Assembly (NCBI RefSeq): GCF_001469895.1
Contig: NZ_LOPY01000060.1
Span: forward strand, 165,112 to 229,111
From: Pseudoalteromonas sp. XI10
Lineage (GTDB): Bacteria > Pseudomonadota > Gammaproteobacteria > Enterobacterales > Alteromonadaceae
Direction: 5' to 3'
DNA length: 64,000 bases
In this document: positions 44,781 to 54,874 of the stretch, piece after piece
How the letters are laid out: every line of letters begins with the position of its first letter
How positions within the stretch are numbered: the first letter of the stretch is position 1
Made by a program: the position numbers and the translations under genes
The notes under the pieces: model-generated
Told to the model about the DNA's origin: nothing
What the model saw: the letters and a program-made list of their open reading frames with translations, nothing else
Database searches by the model: none

Positions 44781-45257
44781 TTAGATTTCGACGTTATTTG
44801 GCGAGTGAATACTGAGGTAGTGACTGCGCTGTTTGTGTTCATCATATTCGATAACAGCAACCGCCCCAGTATTGAAGATTGGCATGTGACCAGGGCTTAA
44901 CTGGTCAACTAAGTAGCTAACAATTGGCATATGGGCAACGACTAACCAGGTATTGCAGTCTGGATGCATAGCAATCAGGGTTTCTAGGTAATCAGCAGCA
45001 ATTTGCGGTACACCATCAGGGGTAATATCACTGCAGGTTTCATTAAATTGTAACGAAATATGTTGCGTCGCATCCAAAGCAGTTTGTTGTGCGCGAATGT
45101 AAGGACTTACCAACAGAGCATCAGGTTTATGGTGTGTCGCTAACCACTGCCCCATTCGACTGGCTTCTTGGTGACCGGTCTCGGTCAGTTGTCTTGCTGC
45201 ATCATCTGCTTGCATTGGCGTAGCTTCGCCATGGCGCATGATTAAGATTGTTTTCAT
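44781..45257 (-). CDS. sixA: Phosphohistidine phosphatase SixA
   Basis: 158 residues. Histidine-phosphatase fold with catalytic RHG (IMRHGEATPMQADDAARQLTETG) and a second His in VVAHMPIVSYL. In E. coli SixA dephosphorylates ArcB and the nitrogen phosphotransferase system. It sits between smrB and fadJ in the ancestral order, though now separated from both. Confidence 0.95.
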   Translation of the reverse strand: MKTILIMRHGEATPMQADDAARQLTETGHQEASRMGQWLATHHKPDALLVSPYIRAQQTALDATQHISLQFNETCSDITPDGVPQIAADYLETLIAMHPDCNTWLVVAHMPIVSYLVDQLSPGHMPIFNTGAVAVIEYDEHKQRSHYLSIHSPNNVEI

Positions 45258-45452
45258 AAAAAATCAACCGATTAAAGAATATAAAACAGTAGCCAGTTTG
45301 CTTGATTGTTCGCTATATTAGAATATCATCACTAGATACATTAAACATCCGCTTATGATATTCAGGTAGATTTTCGTAGCTCTGTCTTTTTTAGCTTTCC
45401 TGAAAATATCATCTGTTGTTAGGACATTAACGCACTCTTTCAGGAGCATCTT

Positions 45453-48173
45453 TTGAATATCAGCCGCAATGATAACAGAACATACCAACCCCTAACACTG
45501 GACAATGGTCTAAAAGTACTTTTAGTGCAAGACTTAGAGTCAACAAAATCAGCGGCTTCAATGGCTATTAACGCAGGCCATTTCGATGACCCCCTTGATA
45601 GGCAAGGTCTCGCGCACTTTTTAGAGCATATGCTTTTTTTAGGCACTGACCTGTACCCAGAATCGGGCGGTTTTTCTAATTTTGTATCGCAATCTGGTGG
45701 CAACACCAATGCCTGGACTGGCACTGAGCACACTTGCTACTTCTTTGATATTAATAACCAACAGTTTGCTGAGGCACTGGCACAATTCAGTCGTTTTTTT
45801 ATTGCCCCACTCTTAAATCCTAAAGAGACAACTAAAGAACGTAATGCTATAGACGCAGAATTTAAACTAAAAATAAAAGATGACGGCCGCCGTATTTATC
45901 AGGCTCATAAAGAAACGGTTAACCCAGCGCACCCTTTTGCAAAGTTTTCGGTCGGTAACCAGCAAACCCTCGCGGATCGTGAGGGCTGTATCAGTGATGA
46001 GCTACGTGCTTTTTTCGATAGCCACTATCAGGCTCAGTGGATGACACTGGTGATATGTAGCAATGAAGATATTGCGACCATGACCACCTGGGTAAAACAG
46101 TTATTTAGCGAAATTAAAGGTCAGCCAAAAAGTAAAGAGATCATAGAGCAACCACTTTACCGTAAACAAGACTTAGGTAAGGTGTTACATATTGAGCCAC
46201 ATAAACATATGCAAAAGCTCATTATTAGCTTTGCGATGCCAAATATAGATGACTTTTATCGTCACAAAACCGTTAGTTTTATTGCCCACTTACTTGGCTA
46301 CGAAGGCAAAGGGTCACTGTACTCTATTTTAAAAGAGCAAGGCTGGATCAATGCCCTTTCAGCGGGTGGTGGCATTAATGGCAGTAATTTCAAAGATTTT
46401 AACATCAGTATGGCGTTAACTGATGAAGGTATTGAATACTATGAAGATATCGTCGAAATGGTGTTTGAGTATATCTGCTTAATTAACCAAAACTGCGATA
46501 AATTGCCGCGTCTTTATCAAGACAAAAAGAACCTCTTGCAAATTGCCTTTGATAATCAAGAAAAAGCGCGCTTAATTGATTGGGTGAGTAACTTAAGCAT
46601 TAATATGCAGCATTACGATGAAGCCAACTATGTGCAAGGCGATTATTTAATGGAAGGCTTTAACCGCTGCGCTCATGAAATTGCCATGCAATGGCTAACA
46701 CCTGATAACATGCGCTTGGTATTGATTCATCCTGGTGTTGAGCCTGAGCACACTACAGCTTGGTACAACACCCCATATAAAGTAGAAGACATCTCAGCAA
46801 GTTGGTTAGAAGCGCTTAGTGAAATAAACACGCCATTACCACAGATGTGCTTACCAAGTGCTAACCCATACCTCACAAAAGATGTTGAACTATTACCATT
46901 AGACGAGCCAAATAAATCACCTGAGCTTTTAGTCACAAGAGACGGCTTTGATTTTTGGTTTAAGCAAGACGCGACTTTCAGAGTAGCTAAAGGGCATTTT
47001 TACTTAGCAATGGACTCAACCTTTGCGATTAAAGATGTTAAACACATGGCCCTTACCCGCTTATTTGCAGACCTGTTTATGGACAGTGTTGCTGAGCAAT
47101 TTTATCCAGCAGAATTGGCTGGTCTTAGTTATCACTTAACCTCGCACCAAGGTGGCTTAACCCTTCATACTGCGGGTCTCTCATCGAGTCAGTTAGAGCT
47201 GGTTAATGAGTTACTTGAAGCACTCTTTAATGTTGAAATCTGCGCAAAACGCTTTGCAGAGTATAAAAAGCAGCTCGTTAGACACTGGCGAAACAGCAAT
47301 CAAAACAAACCTGTTAGTGAGCTATTTAGTATTTTGGGTGCGCAAATCATGCCATGGAACCCAGAGCCTAATGCCTTAGCACAAGCTTTAAAGGATACGA
47401 GTTTCCATCAATTTAATTGCTTTAGAAATGAGTTTTTTAAAGCCTTGCACGTTGAGTCTTTTTTACATGGTAACTGGCAACGTAGTGATGCACTCAAGTT
47501 CCAAAAGCAAGTGACTAAACACCTAGCCGACAGCACAACAATTATTGATTTAACGCGACCACTAAACGATATAACCGAAGTAGATCAACAGCGCTTCACG
47601 TTAAATTGCAGCGATCATGCGATGGTGCTTTACTATCAAGCACAAACGGATGACACCACCGAAAAGGTGCAAATGATGGTACTTAATCATTTAATAAACC
47701 AAGATTATTTTAATGAGTTAAGAACCAAGCAACAGCTCGGCTATTTAGTTGGTGCAGGCTATGCGCCTTTCAATACCCGTGCAGGTATTGCTTTTTACGT
47801 GCAGTCACCTATGCATAGTGCTGATGAGATACTTCAGCGTCACCAGCAATTTATTAATAATTATGTGTCACAAGTAAACAACATTTCTGAGCAGCAATGG
47901 CTCGATACCAAAGCAGGCCTTGTTACACACATTGCTGAGAAAGATAAAAATTTACGCTTACGTTCGCAACGTTTATGGTTAGCAATCGGTAATCGCGATA
48001 CTGAATTTAATATGCAACAACAGCTTTTAGAGGCACTTGATAAGTTAAGCCTTACTCAAATGCAGCAGTATATTACCGAAACGTTCAGTGAAAACAGGCC
48101 AAGAATAGAACTTTTAAGTGAGCCAAAGGCTAAAAAACAGCCAAAAGCAAGCCTTTCTTCGCATTCTCTTTGA
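45453..48173 (+). CDS. M16 insulinase/pitrilysin-family peptidase
   Basis: 906 residues, start TTG with AGGAG six bases upstream. Inverted zinc motif HFLEH (in LAHFLEHMLFLGTDLYPE, about 52-69) and the distal Glu in KERNAIDAEF. Four-domain insulinase-type architecture; the second half is the inactive M16 copy. No convincing signal peptide, unlike E. coli PtrA, so it may be cytosolic and degrade short peptides. Divergent from sixA. Confidence 0.92.
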   Translation: MNISRNDNRTYQPLTLDNGLKVLLVQDLESTKSAASMAINAGHFDDPLDRQGLAHFLEHMLFLGTDLYPESGGFSNFVSQSGGNTNAWTGTEHTCYFFDINNQQFAEALAQFSRFFIAPLLNPKETTKERNAIDAEFKLKIKDDGRRIYQAHKETVNPAHPFAKFSVGNQQTLADREGCISDELRAFFDSHYQAQWMTLVICSNEDIATMTTWVKQLFSEIKGQPKSKEIIEQPLYRKQDLGKVLHIEPHKHMQKLIISFAMPNIDDFYRHKTVSFIAHLLGYEGKGSLYSILKEQGWINALSAGGGINGSNFKDFNISMALTDEGIEYYEDIVEMVFEYICLINQNCDKLPRLYQDKKNLLQIAFDNQEKARLIDWVSNLSINMQHYDEANYVQGDYLMEGFNRCAHEIAMQWLTPDNMRLVLIHPGVEPEHTTAWYNTPYKVEDISASWLEALSEINTPLPQMCLPSANPYLTKDVELLPLDEPNKSPELLVTRDGFDFWFKQDATFRVAKGHFYLAMDSTFAIKDVKHMALTRLFADLFMDSVAEQFYPAELAGLSYHLTSHQGGLTLHTAGLSSSQLELVNELLEALFNVEICAKRFAEYKKQLVRHWRNSNQNKPVSELFSILGAQIMPWNPEPNALAQALKDTSFHQFNCFRNEFFKALHVESFLHGNWQRSDALKFQKQVTKHLADSTTIIDLTRPLNDITEVDQQRFTLNCSDHAMVLYYQAQTDDTTEKVQMMVLNHLINQDYFNELRTKQQLGYLVGAGYAPFNTRAGIAFYVQSPMHSADEILQRHQQFINNYVSQVNNISEQQWLDTKAGLVTHIAEKDKNLRLRSQRLWLAIGNRDTEFNMQQQLLEALDKLSLTQMQQYITETFSENRPRIELLSEPKAKKQPKASLSSHSL

Positions 48174-48226
48174 CTCGAACGCGAGCTTAGATTAGATTAA
48201 TTGGTGCGAATTACGGTAATGCATTA

Positions 48227-50464
48227 ATGATAAAAATAATAAAAATGATTTCTGCTTTTTTAACAATAAGTATGGCTGGGATTTTTTCAGCATCCGCCAG
48301 CCCCATAGAGCTTGAACAGAGCACATTGCTGCTTATTCCAAGTGCTATTATGATGCTGTTATTGCCGTACCTATTATTTATAATTTTCAAATTAAAGCGC
48401 TCTCGAAAACAACTGCGTATTTCAGAACATCGCTTAAAAAGTACCGTAGAAGGTAGTGGCGATACCCTCTGGGATTGGAATATTAAAACCGGAGAAGTGC
48501 TGCGAATTAATGATAAATACACCTCAGATACAAACAGTAGCAGCGGCTTTCCCCCTAACCGCGAATTGATTCACCCACACGACTTACAACACGTTGAAAC
48601 AGCCCTAAAAAAACACTTTGCCGAACACACCGCCTTTTTTGAAGCAAGTTACCGGATTAAAGACAGCCTCGGTCGTTGGCATTGGGTACTAGATCGCGGC
48701 AAGATCATCGAAAAAGACGCAAACCTCAACCCTTTGCGTATGACAGGCACTGTAAGAGATATTTCTCAGCTTAAATCAACAGAAGCCCGTTTAAACCTAT
48801 TCGCTAAATGCGTTGAGTCGCTAACTGACGCCATCGCCATTTTCGATAAAAACTTTAAGTTGGTTGACTTAAACCCAAGCTTCTTAACGCTATTTGGTGG
48901 TACCCGAGAGCAATATTTAAAGAAAGATTTTACCTTAAATGGCTATGACCAAAGCTATGTGGATGAAATTAAAGCCACCGTAAAAGCCACGGAGCATTGG
49001 CAGCAAGAGGTTAAACTTCGCAATGCGAAAAGGCAGCTGTTACCGATTGAAATTTCAATTGATGAAATCAAAAATGAGCACAACCAAATATGTAACTATG
49101 TCGTTGTGTTTTCTGATCAAACTGAGCGTAAAAAAGCCGAATCACAATTACATAACTTATCGAACCGCGACCGCACAACAGGCTTACCTAACCGAAACTT
49201 ATTTTTCACCAACCTGAAAAAGCTCGCTAAACAAGATAACCATCACGCTTTATTAGTATTTGACCTAGATAACTTTAAAAAGATTAACGACTCTCTAGGT
49301 CACCAACTTGGTGATAGCTTGCTATCTAAGCTTGCGATGCGCCTTAATAAGTTAACCCGCGAAAAAGATGTGTTTTATCGCCTAGGCGGTGATGAGTTTG
49401 CACTGGTAATGTCGGGTACCAACGATATTCATACCATTACTCGCATGGCTAAACTCTTTTTAGCCGCCATTGCCACACCTTTTAATATGGCGGGTCACGA
49501 GCTAGTGATCACCTCAAGTGTCGGGATCGTGCTGTTCCCTGAAGATGGCAATACCCCAGAGCTATTACTTAAAAATGCGGATACTGCCATGTATCACGCC
49601 AAGAAAAAAGGCAATAGCTATCTGTTTTTCAACGACACTATGAACCGTGAAGCTGTTAAACGCTTACAAATCGAAAACTTAATGCGTTACGGCCTAAAAG
49701 AAGATCACTTTGAAGTGTATTACCAACCGAAGATGAATATTCGTACAGGTAAACTCGATGGTATGGAAGCTCTTGTGCGCTTTATTACCCCGAAAAAAGG
49801 TGTGATCAGCCCAGGAGTGTTTATTCCTATCGCTGAAGAAACTGGGCAAATTATCGAAATTGGTGAAGTTGTTTTAAACAAAGCGTGCCGCGATGTAAAA
49901 GCATGGATAGATCAAGGCTTATTCAACGGTCGTGTTGCTGTGAACTTATCAGCTAAGCAGTTTAGCTTACCTGATTTAACCACTCGTATTGATGTGATTT
50001 TGCAAAAGAATGAACTGCCCTCTTACTTCCTCGAACTTGAGATCACCGAAGGTACGGTTATGGACGACCCTAACGAAGCAATTGCAGTCATGCGCTCACT
50101 CAGTGCTCGTGGTATTCACCTTGCGATGGATGACTTTGGTACGGGTTACTCTTCATTAGCTTATCTTAAGCAGTTCCCGCTTAATACCTTGAAAGTTGAT
50201 AAAGCCTTTATTGATGATATGCAATCAGAGCGTGGCCGCAATATGGTTGACTCAATTGTGACCATTGCCCATAACCTTGATTTGCATGTAGTTGCAGAAG
50301 GGGTTGAACAAGCCGAACAGGTTGTGATGTTAGAGCAGTTAAAGTGCCAGACGGTTCAAGGCTACTATTACTCTAAGCCACTGTCTCAGCCTGAATTTAC
50401 CGCCTTCCTACAAAAACAACTCGATAAATCTGCGCCGAGCCTGTTAAAAACAGCAGAAATTTAA
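48227..50464 (+). CDS. PAS-PAS-GGDEF-EAL c-di-GMP enzyme
   Basis: 745 residues. Short periplasmic loop between two N-terminal membrane segments, two PAS domains (about 70-185 and 190-305), GGDEF (about 310-475) with LGGDEF and the RxxD inhibitory site (REKD) five residues before it. The EAL domain (about 485-735) has MEALVRF, NLSAKQF, LEITEG, DDFGTG, LKVDKAF, EGVE and QGYYYSKP. All key residues for both synthesis and hydrolysis of c-di-GMP are present, so either activity is possible. Confidence 0.94.
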   Translation: MIKIIKMISAFLTISMAGIFSASASPIELEQSTLLLIPSAIMMLLLPYLLFIIFKLKRSRKQLRISEHRLKSTVEGSGDTLWDWNIKTGEVLRINDKYTSDTNSSSGFPPNRELIHPHDLQHVETALKKHFAEHTAFFEASYRIKDSLGRWHWVLDRGKIIEKDANLNPLRMTGTVRDISQLKSTEARLNLFAKCVESLTDAIAIFDKNFKLVDLNPSFLTLFGGTREQYLKKDFTLNGYDQSYVDEIKATVKATEHWQQEVKLRNAKRQLLPIEISIDEIKNEHNQICNYVVVFSDQTERKKAESQLHNLSNRDRTTGLPNRNLFFTNLKKLAKQDNHHALLVFDLDNFKKINDSLGHQLGDSLLSKLAMRLNKLTREKDVFYRLGGDEFALVMSGTNDIHTITRMAKLFLAAIATPFNMAGHELVITSSVGIVLFPEDGNTPELLLKNADTAMYHAKKKGNSYLFFNDTMNREAVKRLQIENLMRYGLKEDHFEVYYQPKMNIRTGKLDGMEALVRFITPKKGVISPGVFIPIAEETGQIIEIGEVVLNKACRDVKAWIDQGLFNGRVAVNLSAKQFSLPDLTTRIDVILQKNELPSYFLELEITEGTVMDDPNEAIAVMRSLSARGIHLAMDDFGTGYSSLAYLKQFPLNTLKVDKAFIDDMQSERGRNMVDSIVTIAHNLDLHVVAEGVEQAEQVVMLEQLKCQTVQGYYYSKPLSQPEFTAFLQKQLDKSAPSLLKTAEI

Positions 50465-50667
50465 GGTCGCCAGCCACAAGATTGGCGGCCAACATGGCGC
50501 ACAAATGCGCGGCGATAATGCACGTTAAACAAACACCAAGCGACAGGCCCAAGCACTCCACCTAACAGCATCCAACGCTTTACCGGCATCCCTTTAGACA
50601 GAGACTCTAAATACATCACTAAAATAAATACACAGCTCAAAAATACAAATAACACACAGCACCTCAT
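50461..50667 (-). CDS. Possible small membrane protein
   Basis: 68 codons: hydrophobic segment at 1-20, a second at 33-48, then a basic tail. It overlaps the stop of the convergent GGDEF/EAL gene by four bases. No strong ribosome site before ATG 50667, so it is uncertain. No family recognised. Confidence 0.4.
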   Translation of the reverse strand: MRCCVLFVFLSCVFILVMYLESLSKGMPVKRWMLLGGVLGPVAWCLFNVHYRRAFVRHVGRQSCGWRP

Positions 50668-50877
50668 TAAAATCAGCGGCAGTGTACATAATTTCAGCAG
50701 GCTTTAAAACTTCACTCATGCTATGCCCTCTATAAGGCTTATTTATACTGACCTTTATGCTACTTAGCCTTACTTGCTAGGCTGTTGAAATGATGTACAA
50801 AAACCAATCTTTTTTGCTATTATCGGAACGTGCTATCAGCACAAAGGAATATACAAAAATAATTATGAGGAATCGTT

Positions 50878-51354
50878 ATGTCTGAAGAATCAGCCAACAT
50901 CTATGAAGCGCCAGAAGCTGAGCTTACTCAGCAAAATAATGGTGGTAATAAACCTATTTTAAACTTTGACCGCTTCTCTGCTTGGGGCGTGTTCTTTTTG
51001 AGTCTTATCACATTAGGTATTTACTCAATTTACTGGCTAGTAAGCCGCACAAACAAAGCAAACGCGCTTGCTAAACATCAAGTTAACCAAAACCTAGTTT
51101 ATGGTTACATTGCCCTTTACGTAATCAACTTTGCGGTAGCGTTTACATCAATACCTGAAGTATTTTCTACTATTATTTCAATGATTACTCTTATTGTTGG
51201 TCTGGTATTCATTTTCTCGTTACGTACTTCATTAAAAGAGTTAATCAATGAAGGTAGCAATGAGCCTGTACATTTAAGTGGCATACTGACATTTTTCTTT
51301 TATGCTATTTATTTCCAATACAAAATTAACGAAGCTATTGATAATCAAAAATAA
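50878..51354 (+). CDS. DUF4234-like membrane protein
   Basis: 158 residues. Polar N-terminus (1-30), then about three to four membrane helices starting with WGVFFLSLITLGIYSIYWLVSRT, the typical DUF4234 signature. GAGG lies seven bases before ATG. Monocistronic, closed by a symmetrical terminator. Function unknown. Confidence 0.8.
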   Translation: MSEESANIYEAPEAELTQQNNGGNKPILNFDRFSAWGVFFLSLITLGIYSIYWLVSRTNKANALAKHQVNQNLVYGYIALYVINFAVAFTSIPEVFSTIISMITLIVGLVFIFSLRTSLKELINEGSNEPVHLSGILTFFFYAIYFQYKINEAIDNQK

Positions 51355-51375
51355 TCGTTTCGCTTATTAGCTAAT

Positions 51376-51405
51376 AAAAAAGGCATTGAATTCAATGCCT
51401 TTTTT
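51376..51405. terminator. Bidirectional terminator between convergent units
   Basis: Perfect 30-base palindrome: AAAAAAGGCATTGAA and its exact complement. It gives a stem with U6 in both directions and serves the DUF4234 gene (+) and the MoxR operon (-). Confidence 0.9.
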
Positions 51406-51429
51406 ATTGCGGGTTGCTATCAGGGGGTA

Positions 51430-52749
51430 TTACAATGCCCCGGAGTGCTTCACATTTAAATAGGTGTTAAGCACATGCGGTAGTAGCTGCTCAGGGTTAC
51501 AGTCTATGGCTATTACACCTTGTTTTTTCAGCTTAGCCATATTGGCTTTATGTGAATTTAGTAGTGCTAATGCTGCACAGTAACTGGTTGCATCTTCGTA
51601 CTTTTCAATAGGCTCATCGAGCACCTCATTTACAGCACGGTTATTAATATTAATAAGTGCCACTAAGTGGTGTTTTTGTAGTAGCTTAATTGCAGGCATT
51701 AACTCATCAATGCTTTGCTCATCAAGGGTGGTAACTAATAACACTAAAGAACGTTTACTGCGTTTAGCGATTAATTGGTTCACAGCCACTAAATAGTCAC
51801 TGCTGCTCTTATCTGGGTATAGATCATAAAAGTGATTCATTACCCGTGATACATTCTGCGCACCTTTTACATCAGGTAACCAACGCAGATTTTGATTAAA
51901 GCTTTGCATGCTAAACCAATCACCTTGCTTTAAAACTGTGTGCGACAGCAGTAATAATGCATTTAAAGCATGATCAAAGTGGCTGCCTTCATTGGCTTCT
52001 ATGGCCATTTTTTTAGAAGCGTCTAGCATCACTATGACATGTTGATTTTGCTCTTCTTGATACTCACGAGAAATGAGTTTTCGACGCTTACTGGTCGCCT
52101 GCCAGTCTATCTGCCTAACACTATCACCTTGGCGATATTCGCGTAGTTGCTGAAATTCGATACCATCACCGCGCTTTTTAGTGAGCTTTAAGCCTGAAAT
52201 AGGCTTATTCACTACGCCATTTAAATGCTGCTTTGAAGTAACCCGGCTAAAATCTGGATACACTTTTAATTGAATTGCTTGCTCAGCTAACCAGTTTGTT
52301 TGCCAAAGGCCAAATGGCGACCCTACCCTAAGTTCAATGGCACTGATCTGCGCATCGCCTCGTTTGTGAGCACGTAAGCTAAAGCTCTGCTTTGCTTGTT
52401 GCATTGCATCTATAAACACCGTTTGCTGTGGCTTTTGCAGCTCAATTGAATTACTTAAATGAACACTGACATCTAGCATGGTCGCATGCTTCGCTTTATT
52501 TTTAATCACTAGCTGCAATGCTTGGCGGCGATACAAAGCCATGTTGAGACTCGTTTGTGCACTTACTTCAAGTAAAGGCTCTGACTTCGCTGCCATATAA
52601 TCTACAAATGCGAGCAATAAAGGCACTAAAAGCAAGGCCGTTAGCACTAAGCTGTCAACTGATGCAATGGCACAGACAAGCAGCAATAACAGCAACAAAG
52701 CTGTTAATTGTACTAAGCGTTTTGCAGGTCTATGCTTAATGCGATTCAT
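51430..52749 (-). CDS. DUF58 protein of the MoxR operon
   Basis: 439 residues. Two membrane helices at about 15-50, a beta-rich region, then the DUF58 motif with REYRQGDSVRQIDWQATSKR (about 205-224) and a vWA-like fold (HVIVMLDASKKM, like the MIDAS DxS). Such proteins pair with MoxR ATPases, probably as substrate or adaptor. ATG overlaps the moxR stop (ATGA). Last gene of a six-gene operon. Confidence 0.9.
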   Translation of the reverse strand: MNRIKHRPAKRLVQLTALLLLLLLVCAIASVDSLVLTALLLVPLLLAFVDYMAAKSEPLLEVSAQTSLNMALYRRQALQLVIKNKAKHATMLDVSVHLSNSIELQKPQQTVFIDAMQQAKQSFSLRAHKRGDAQISAIELRVGSPFGLWQTNWLAEQAIQLKVYPDFSRVTSKQHLNGVVNKPISGLKLTKKRGDGIEFQQLREYRQGDSVRQIDWQATSKRRKLISREYQEEQNQHVIVMLDASKKMAIEANEGSHFDHALNALLLLSHTVLKQGDWFSMQSFNQNLRWLPDVKGAQNVSRVMNHFYDLYPDKSSSDYLVAVNQLIAKRSKRSLVLLVTTLDEQSIDELMPAIKLLQKHHLVALININNRAVNEVLDEPIEKYEDATSYCAALALLNSHKANMAKLKKQGVIAIDCNPEQLLPHVLNTYLNVKHSGAL

Positions 52750-53729
52750 GAGCGTGGTGCTTCAACACTGGCTAAAATGGCATTGATCACTTCATCAAAT
52801 GACACCCCTTCCAGCTCCAAATCAGCCGATAAAATTAATCGGTGTCTTAAAATATTCACAGACACTGACTTCACATCATCAGGAGTTACAAAGTCACGGC
52901 CATTCATTAATGCCATTACTTTTGCCGCTTTAATGATATTAATTGAGGCACGTAACCCTGCGCCGTGCAATACGCCTTGCCAAGTTCGTGAACTACGCAC
53001 GATATCGACGGCATAATTCAGTATTTGTTCGTCTACTAGGATATCTGCACAAAGCTGTTTAATTTCCGCAATACGATCAGCATCCAATACCGCTGGGAGC
53101 TGCTCTACTTTGGTTTCATTAGAGACAATTTGTGTATTCAGTTTTAAAAGCTCAACTTCCGATTCATGAGAAGGAAAACCAAGCTCCACTTTCATCATAA
53201 AACGGTCTAATTCAGCCTCAGGCAGTGGGTACGTCCCTTCTTGATCTAATGGGTTTTGAGTCGCTAATACCATAAACGGTGAATCAATAGATAATGACTC
53301 GCCATCAATGGTAATTTGTTGCTCTTGCATCACCTCAAGAAGAGCTGATTGCGTTTTAGCTGGTGCACGATTGATTTCATCAGCCAGCAAAATATTAGTA
53401 AATGCTGGGCCTTTTTTGATATTAAATTCACCTGATTTCATATCATACAAACTATGGCCAACAACATCTGAAGGCATTAAATCCGGTGTAAACTGCACGC
53501 GCGAAAAGTCTACATTTAAGCTTTTTGCTAAGGCTCTAACCAGTAGCGTTTTACCAAGCCCTGGAACCCCTTCAAGTAACACATGACCACCCGCAAAGAG
53601 CACCGTAAGCACATCTTCAACAATGGCATCTTGACCAACTAACACACGCGAAATGTTTTGCTTTACTTGTTTTACTGCATCAGCTGCCTCAACTAAGCTC
53701 ATGCGATTAGTGTCTAATTCCGTGCTCAT
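52746..53729 (-). CDS. MoxR-family AAA+ ATPase
   Basis: 327 residues. Walker A EGVPGLGKT (about 56-64), Walker B LLADEINRAPAKTQSALLEVMQE, sensor 1 ATQNP, and a C-terminal lid. MoxR ATPases act as chaperones for vWA-type partners; here the partner is likely the adjacent DUF58 protein. Overlaps both neighbours by four bases. Confidence 0.95.
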   Translation of the reverse strand: MSTELDTNRMSLVEAADAVKQVKQNISRVLVGQDAIVEDVLTVLFAGGHVLLEGVPGLGKTLLVRALAKSLNVDFSRVQFTPDLMPSDVVGHSLYDMKSGEFNIKKGPAFTNILLADEINRAPAKTQSALLEVMQEQQITIDGESLSIDSPFMVLATQNPLDQEGTYPLPEAELDRFMMKVELGFPSHESEVELLKLNTQIVSNETKVEQLPAVLDADRIAEIKQLCADILVDEQILNYAVDIVRSSRTWQGVLHGAGLRASINIIKAAKVMALMNGRDFVTPDDVKSVSVNILRHRLILSADLELEGVSFDEVINAILASVEAPRS

Positions 53730-54874
53730 AAGGCATTCCTTAATTGTTTAAATCGTTTTATATATTCTGTTCGTTGTTCTTTAGACTCAGGCAACTTGCT
53801 AGCAAGCAACTCAGCCACCTGTTGTTTTTCAAAATGAGTTAAATTAGCGATGATCTGCGCCTGCTTTTCAGCACTAAGCATCTTAAAGTTAGGCACTCGC
53901 GACTCTACTTTGGCGTAAAAATCTTTCTTGAGTGCAGTAAATAACACGGCTTCGTGACCATGCTCTGAATAAAAGTTTGCTACTGCTCGAATATGCTGAT
54001 TAAAGCTGGTTTTTATATCGAAGTCAGGAGCATAAGAGCGGCCGATACGACTACTGATATGCCACACCGCAAGCACAATTAATAACAGCAACGTCACCAC
54101 AAATTGCCAGCTCCAGTGCCATAATTTGGCAAACCAATTTGGGTAAGTCAGGTAAGGTACATAGGTTACTTTTTCAGCCCCTTTACTTAACCAAAGCAAT
54201 AAACTGCCATGATCCAGATGGCGAAGTCGGTAATTGGTAAAAGGTAACAGCGATGGCATCACAATGACCCGACCTTGACCAAATGCAAAGTCACACATCA
54301 AGGTATCGCCGTTATCATTATTGGTACTCACACCGGGGCAGTTTTCAATAAAAAAGGCACGGCTTAGCTCAAGGTCAAGCTGAGTGTTTCCATCAATTGA
54401 TAAATTACTATTTTTATTCCCTTCTTTGAGCATCGCAAAATCATATTCAAAAACATCTTCTTGACTTTGTACATTGATGCCAAGCTGACTAAAAAATACT
54501 GTGCTATCAATCGCCAGCTCATCACGTTGCCTGTTTAATACATAAATTAAACGTCCGCCATCAGCGACCCAATCAGCAAGCTGTACATCTAACTGGTAAG
54601 AGTCAGCAAGCACCGCCTCATCCAAAATTAAGATACTTTGTGGGTCTATGTTTAACTCATCACTTTGTGCTTGCTCTGCCAAGCGTTTGTTTTTATTCCA
54701 ATCGATACCGTTGGCTTTAAGTAGCCGTTTAGCCATCGTAAAGTTATCTTTGGCCACATCACTATGAAAGCCAATTTCTATTTCTTTTTTCTGCCAATCT
54801 AAAGAAGCAATACCAGCAATAACAAATAAGCTAAACACCACTAGCACCGCTATGAGCACAACCTTAAGCTTCAT
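53726..54874 (-). CDS. DUF4350 membrane protein
   Basis: 382 residues. Membrane anchor at about 5-25, a periplasmic Rossmann-like domain with ILDEAVLADSYQLDVQLADWVADGGRLIYVL (typical DUF4350), a second membrane span at about 262-280, and a cytosolic helical tail. No enzymatic motif. Overlaps the DUF4129 gene by 11 bases. Confidence 0.85.
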   Translation of the reverse strand: MKLKVVLIAVLVVFSLFVIAGIASLDWQKKEIEIGFHSDVAKDNFTMAKRLLKANGIDWNKNKRLAEQAQSDELNIDPQSILILDEAVLADSYQLDVQLADWVADGGRLIYVLNRQRDELAIDSTVFFSQLGINVQSQEDVFEYDFAMLKEGNKNSNLSIDGNTQLDLELSRAFFIENCPGVSTNNDNGDTLMCDFAFGQGRVIVMPSLLPFTNYRLRHLDHGSLLLWLSKGAEKVTYVPYLTYPNWFAKLWHWSWQFVVTLLLLIVLAVWHISSRIGRSYAPDFDIKTSFNQHIRAVANFYSEHGHEAVLFTALKKDFYAKVESRVPNFKMLSAEKQAQIIANLTHFEKQQVAELLASKLPESKEQRTEYIKRFKQLRNAL

